The notes under the pieces were generated by a model. The model saw nothing but the letters and a program-made list of their open reading frames with translations. It searched no databases and was not told the origin of the DNA. Positions 6,877-9,050 of a DNA stretch of 9,050 bases are shown one piece after another (within the stretch, counting starts at the first letter, position 1; the number at the start of each line of letters is the position of its first letter). Position numbers and translations under genes: made by a program. The DNA comes from Rhodothermaceae bacterium (GTDB taxonomy: Bacteria > Bacteroidota > Rhodothermia > Rhodothermales > Rubricoccaceae): assembly GCA_013003465.1 (NCBI GenBank), contig JABDIZ010000246.1, forward strand, positions 1 to 9,050, in the 5' to 3' direction.

Positions 6877-7712
6877 AAAAAACGGGAGAGGTCCATGGTG
6901 GTCTTGAACTCGTGCCCGCAGTTGGGGCAGTCGATCTGGCGCGTGAGGTCCACACCGGGCGCGTGCTCATTGAGCGCGCGGTCGATGCGACGCCGGTCGC
7001 TCATTGTGAGGTCGGCCAAGATCTTGGGGCCCATTGCTTCGAGGCGCTGGCGCGGCACATCGCCGAGGCTCCGCAGGCAACGCGCCAGCAGCGCGTTCTT
7101 GCCGAGCGAGGCATTCTTGCGGAGTTGCGGCGCAACGGCCTCTTCATCCTCGCCCGTTGGGAGCCGGAGGCGCAGGCTGACGTGCACCTGGTCTTCCCGG
7201 TCCACGTAGCCGTCTTCGAGGTCCACGTAGACTTCGTCCGGCGACGCGGCATCGGCCACCAGGTTGACGGGCAGCGCGTCGAGGTCTTCCGTCTGCTGGA
7301 TGGTCTCGTTGCAGTTGGGGCAGGTGTAGGTCGTTTCCAATTCGCTCCCAAACGTGATGCTGCGCAGCTTGAGCAGCAGGTAGTTGCGGTCGGCGGAATA
7401 GAGGCGGGCGACGGTCGTGCGGCCGTTGCGCGTCAGGTCGCCGAGGCGCACGATGCAGCTATGCAGCAGGTCGGTGACGAGCTTGCCGCCGTTGCGCTGG
7501 TAGGCGCGGTCGGCCATGAGCGCCTCTTCACGCCCCGTCATTTTGCGGAGCACGACGGTACGGTGCAGCCGCCCCTCCGGGTCCACGTACCCCACGGGGA
7601 GGTCGAACTCGAAGGTGCGGAGAGCAGTCGGCGCAGCGGGGGCGTGTCCGTTGGCCTCGGGGTGCGCGGCGCCATCGAGGTCCGGCACGGCGGGATGGAG
7701 GTTGACTTCCAT
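6864..7712 (-). CDS. T4 baseplate-type (PF12322-like) protein with zinc knuckles; probable tail assembly chaperone, zero-frame product
   Basis: This 282-residue soluble protein resembles the T4_baseplate family (gp26-like) found in many eCIS loci just after the tube gene. A Pro/Ala-rich, probably flexible N-terminus (1-30) leads to the FEFDLPVGYVDPEGRLHRTVVLRKMTGREE segment, given here in part for orientation (about 34-63). Two CPNC knuckles, Cys131/Cys134 and Cys262/Cys265, could together bind one zinc ion although they are about 130 residues apart. Between them is an acidic stretch (VYVDLEDGYVDREDQVHVSL) and a helical region. The gene ends Asp-Leu-Ser-Arg-Phe-Leu-Ser-Leu-Glu-TAG. The Phe278-Leu279 codons form the slippery T-TTT-TTA, so a fraction of ribosomes should continue into the DUF6760-like frame and make a 337-residue fusion (7712 to 6700). 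The chaperone role is inferred from position and frameshift architecture, by analogy with phage G/GT; the family match is by recognition only. Confidence 0.82.
   Translation of the reverse strand: MEVNLHPAVPDLDGAAHPEANGHAPAAPTALRTFEFDLPVGYVDPEGRLHRTVVLRKMTGREEALMADRAYQRNGGKLVTDLLHSCIVRLGDLTRNGRTTVARLYSADRNYLLLKLRSITFGSELETTYTCPNCNETIQQTEDLDALPVNLVADAASPDEVYVDLEDGYVDREDQVHVSLRLRLPTGEDEEAVAPQLRKNASLGKNALLARCLRSLGDVPRQRLEAMGPKILADLTMSDRRRIDRALNEHAPGVDLTRQIDCPNCGHEFKTTMDLSRFLSLE
6876..6882 (-). promoter_or_regulatory. Slippery heptamer T-TTT-TTA, programmed -1 ribosomal frameshift site
   Basis: The minus strand reads T TTT TTA with the zero frame on TTT-TTA (Phe278, Leu279). This fits the X-XXY-YYZ rule for tandem -1 slippage. 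Four codons (TCG CTG GAG TAG) remain before the zero-frame stop at 6864-6866. After slippage the next codon is ATC at 6876, in frame with the conserved downstream domain. A run of six T is notable in this GC-rich sequence. Function is inferred from the heptamer, the frame relation and the missing start codon. Confidence 0.75.
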
Positions 7713-7761
7713 GATGATGCGGTTGGCTAGCGTGCGAAAGAGAAAAGCGAGGCGGCGACGC

Positions 7762-8232
7762 TCAGTCCACCCGTTCGAGGCCTTCGTGCTCCAGCACGAG
7801 GGTCTGCTTGAACAGGCTGTTCGTCCCGGCCTCCAGATCGGTGAACTTGGAGGACTTGATCCACGCGTTGTAGAAGGCGAAGCGCAGGATGGTCTCGCCG
7901 TTGTGCCGCTTCTCGATCATGCCGTTGCGGCGGACCGCCGAGCCCTGCGGCTTGTCGGCACTGAGCTTGAACGTCTCCTGAAACCAGTCCAGGAAGAGCG
8001 TGTCGTCCTCGCTGCCATCCATGTTGCGCTCGATGGTGAGCGACTCGAACTTGACCTTCGTCGAGGAGACCTTGAAGATGTGGTGGCTCCCGCCGTCGGG
8101 TTGTTCGATGGTGTCGAACTCGCCTTCGCTGAGCCCCGAGATCTTGGTCACGCTCGGGCTTTCGGTCCCGTTGACGATGAGCACGAACTCATCGGCGCGG
8201 TACGATTCCCAGATATCTCCGACCAGTGGCAT
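7762..8232 (-). CDS. Inner tube protein, T4 gp19/Hcp-like
   Basis: A 156-residue protein of the usual length for gp19-type tail tube subunits, which stack as hexameric rings inside the sheath. Recognisable features are the N-terminal FVLIVNGTESPSVTKISGLS strand and loop, the HIFKVSSTKVKFESLTIER strand, the LFLDWFQETFK helix, the R-FAFYNAWIKSSKFTDL region and the C-terminal LVLEHEGLERV strand typical of CIS tubes. The start at 8232 fits the conserved N-terminus, although no good Shine-Dalgarno sequence is visible. It lies 47 bases downstream of the sheath gene and 49 bases upstream of the chaperone-like gene. Sheath followed by tube is the standard order in these operons. Only one tube gene is in the window; other CIS often carry two or three variants, which could lie upstream. 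The assignment is firm. Confidence 0.95.
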   Translation of the reverse strand: MPLVGDIWESYRADEFVLIVNGTESPSVTKISGLSEGEFDTIEQPDGGSHHIFKVSSTKVKFESLTIERNMDGSEDDTLFLDWFQETFKLSADKPQGSAVRRNGMIEKRHNGETILRFAFYNAWIKSSKFTDLEAGTNSLFKQTLVLEHEGLERVD

Positions 8233-8279
8233 GGGTGTAGGGTTCTAATGGAACGAAAGGAGGATCGGGGGGCGGCGCG

Positions 8280-9050
8280 TCAGGCTTCGGCCACGCTGCC
8301 GCCACTCGGCTGCTGCCCGACAACGATGACAATCGTCTCGGCAGGTTTGGAGGGATAGAAGTAGACCTCGACGGTAAAATTGCCCTGGTCCACCTCTTCG
8401 GGCGGGTTGTTCGAGGCGTCACAGATGACGGTGAAGACCTCCTCGGCAGCCCCCGTCCCGAAGGCACCGCGTCGGTAGAGGCCCATCAGGAACGGCGTCA
8501 CTGCGTTGTGCTTGACGAGACTCCAGAGCGTGTCGCGGTTGGGCTCCTGCCGCACCCACCCGAGTCCGTTGACCAGGCTCGACTTGACGTAGTTGAACAG
8601 GAGGCGGACATTGACGTAGAGCCAGCGCGTGTCTGTGCTCAGGGTCCGCGAGGCATCCACGACGAGACCAGCCCCCGGCACCACACGGATGCCGTTGACG
8701 CTGCCATTGCGCACGAGGTCGTCGTGTTCGGCCTGCGTTAGGCGGTAGGCCACGTCGAGGGCGCCGACGACGTTGGCCTCGTCGCCCGCGGGGGCTTTGT
8801 GGATGCCGCGCGTGCCCTCGATGCGAGCATAGACGCCCGCCACGTGGCCCTGCGGGGGCACGAAGCGCATCGGGTTCTCTCCCGTGCCCGCGGGGTCGAA
8901 AATCTTGATGTGCGGACCGTACAACGCGCCGTACACCTTTTTGCCCTGGAACGCCTGGCCGAAGACGCCTGCCTGCCCGGCCTCGACGTAGCCTTCAGGC
9001 ACCGCGCCGATGAACATGCAGTCGCCGCGCCCGGCGCAGTAGGCTAGGGC
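8280..9050 (-). CDS. Contractile tail sheath protein, C-terminal part (5' end outside window)
   Basis: The sheath protein forms the outer cylinder that contracts and drives the inner tube through a target envelope. The visible 256 residues match the C-terminal half of CIS and phage sheaths. They contain a VAGVYARIEGTRGIHKAPAG segment, an INGIRVVPGAGLV-like strand (seen as VNGIRVVPGAG), the SRTLSTDTRWLYVNVR motif, then GLGWVRQEPN, LWSLV, FLMGLYRRGAFG, VICDASNNP and a PAETIVIVV strand near the end. The reading frame stays open past the ATG at 9017 to the window edge, encoding ALAYCAGRGDC before that Met, so that Met is internal. The stop is TGA at 8280-8282. The tube gene follows 47 bases later. 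Whether further sheath paralogues lie upstream, as in Afp/PVC loci, cannot be seen. The family assignment is by motif recognition and is firm. Confidence 0.95.
   Translation of the reverse strand, partial: ALAYCAGRGDCMFIGAVPEGYVEAGQAGVFGQAFQGKKVYGALYGPHIKIFDPAGTGENPMRFVPPQGHVAGVYARIEGTRGIHKAPAGDEANVVGALDVAYRLTQAEHDDLVRNGSVNGIRVVPGAGLVVDASRTLSTDTRWLYVNVRLLFNYVKSSLVNGLGWVRQEPNRDTLWSLVKHNAVTPFLMGLYRRGAFGTGAAEEVFTVICDASNNPPEEVDQGNFTVEVYFYPSKPAETIVIVVGQQPSGGSVAEA

Noticed and set aside
6662..6970. Minus-strand frame of 102 codons spanning the chaperone/DUF6760 junction
   Set aside because: It is the third frame of the region. Its product is Arg/Pro/Ser-rich without patterning, while the DUF6760-like motif lies in a different frame.
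6912..7730. Plus-strand open frame of 272 codons
   Set aside because: It lies antisense to the zinc-knuckle gene, whose frame shows recognisable family motifs and conserved cysteines. The plus-strand translation is Val/Ala/Gly/Arg-rich with no motif.
8280..9017. The ATG at 9017 as start of a 245-residue protein
   Set aside because: The frame is open beyond it to the window edge, and the protein matches only the C-terminal half of a sheath, so this Met is internal.

Overview
The window holds one side of a phage-tail-like contractile injection system (CIS/eCIS) structural operon. Every convincing gene is on the minus strand, so transcription runs from high to low coordinates. The DNA is high in GC, the genes are packed with gaps of 0-50 bases, and no gene-free stretch reaches 300 bases. 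No integrase, capsid, terminase or RNA gene is visible. The host is therefore a high-GC bacterium carrying a CIS; a phage tail module cannot be formally excluded from 9 kb. Nothing here fixes the phylum.

Layout in transcription order: the C-terminal part of a contractile sheath protein, cut by the right edge (9050-8280); a gp19-like inner tube protein (8232-7762); a T4 baseplate/chaperone-type protein with two CPNC zinc knuckles (7712-6864); a short DUF6760-type domain in the -1 frame (6876-6700); four unrecognised hydrophobic or coiled-coil-like proteins of 626, 685, 147 and 445 residues (6652-924); a CIS tube-initiator/baseplate protein carrying the FQFNPT motif (900-58); and the first 16 codons of another gene, probably a LysM/gp53-like baseplate protein (48-1).

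The main result concerns the junction of the zinc-knuckle gene and the DUF6760-like domain. The domain has no ATG, GTG or TTG start anywhere between the last upstream in-frame stop (6967-6969) and its own 3' end. The zinc-knuckle gene ends in a perfect T-TTT-TTA slippery heptamer, four codons before its TAG stop. A -1 slip there moves the ribosome exactly into the DUF6760 frame and gives a 337-residue fusion. A 7-bp stem with an inner 4-bp stem starts 13 bases downstream. This is the same logic as the G/GT tail assembly chaperones of lambda-like and other tailed phages. The position also matches: it lies after the tube gene and just before large hydrophobic proteins that would sit where the tape measure gene sits in phages.

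Proposed working model, partly inference: sheath and tube polymerise around a lumen filled by the hydrophobic 626/685/147/445 proteins (a split or multi-component tape measure, or lumen cargo). The frameshifted chaperone pair keeps those hydrophobic proteins soluble during assembly. The FQFNPT and LysM-type proteins join the tube to the baseplate.
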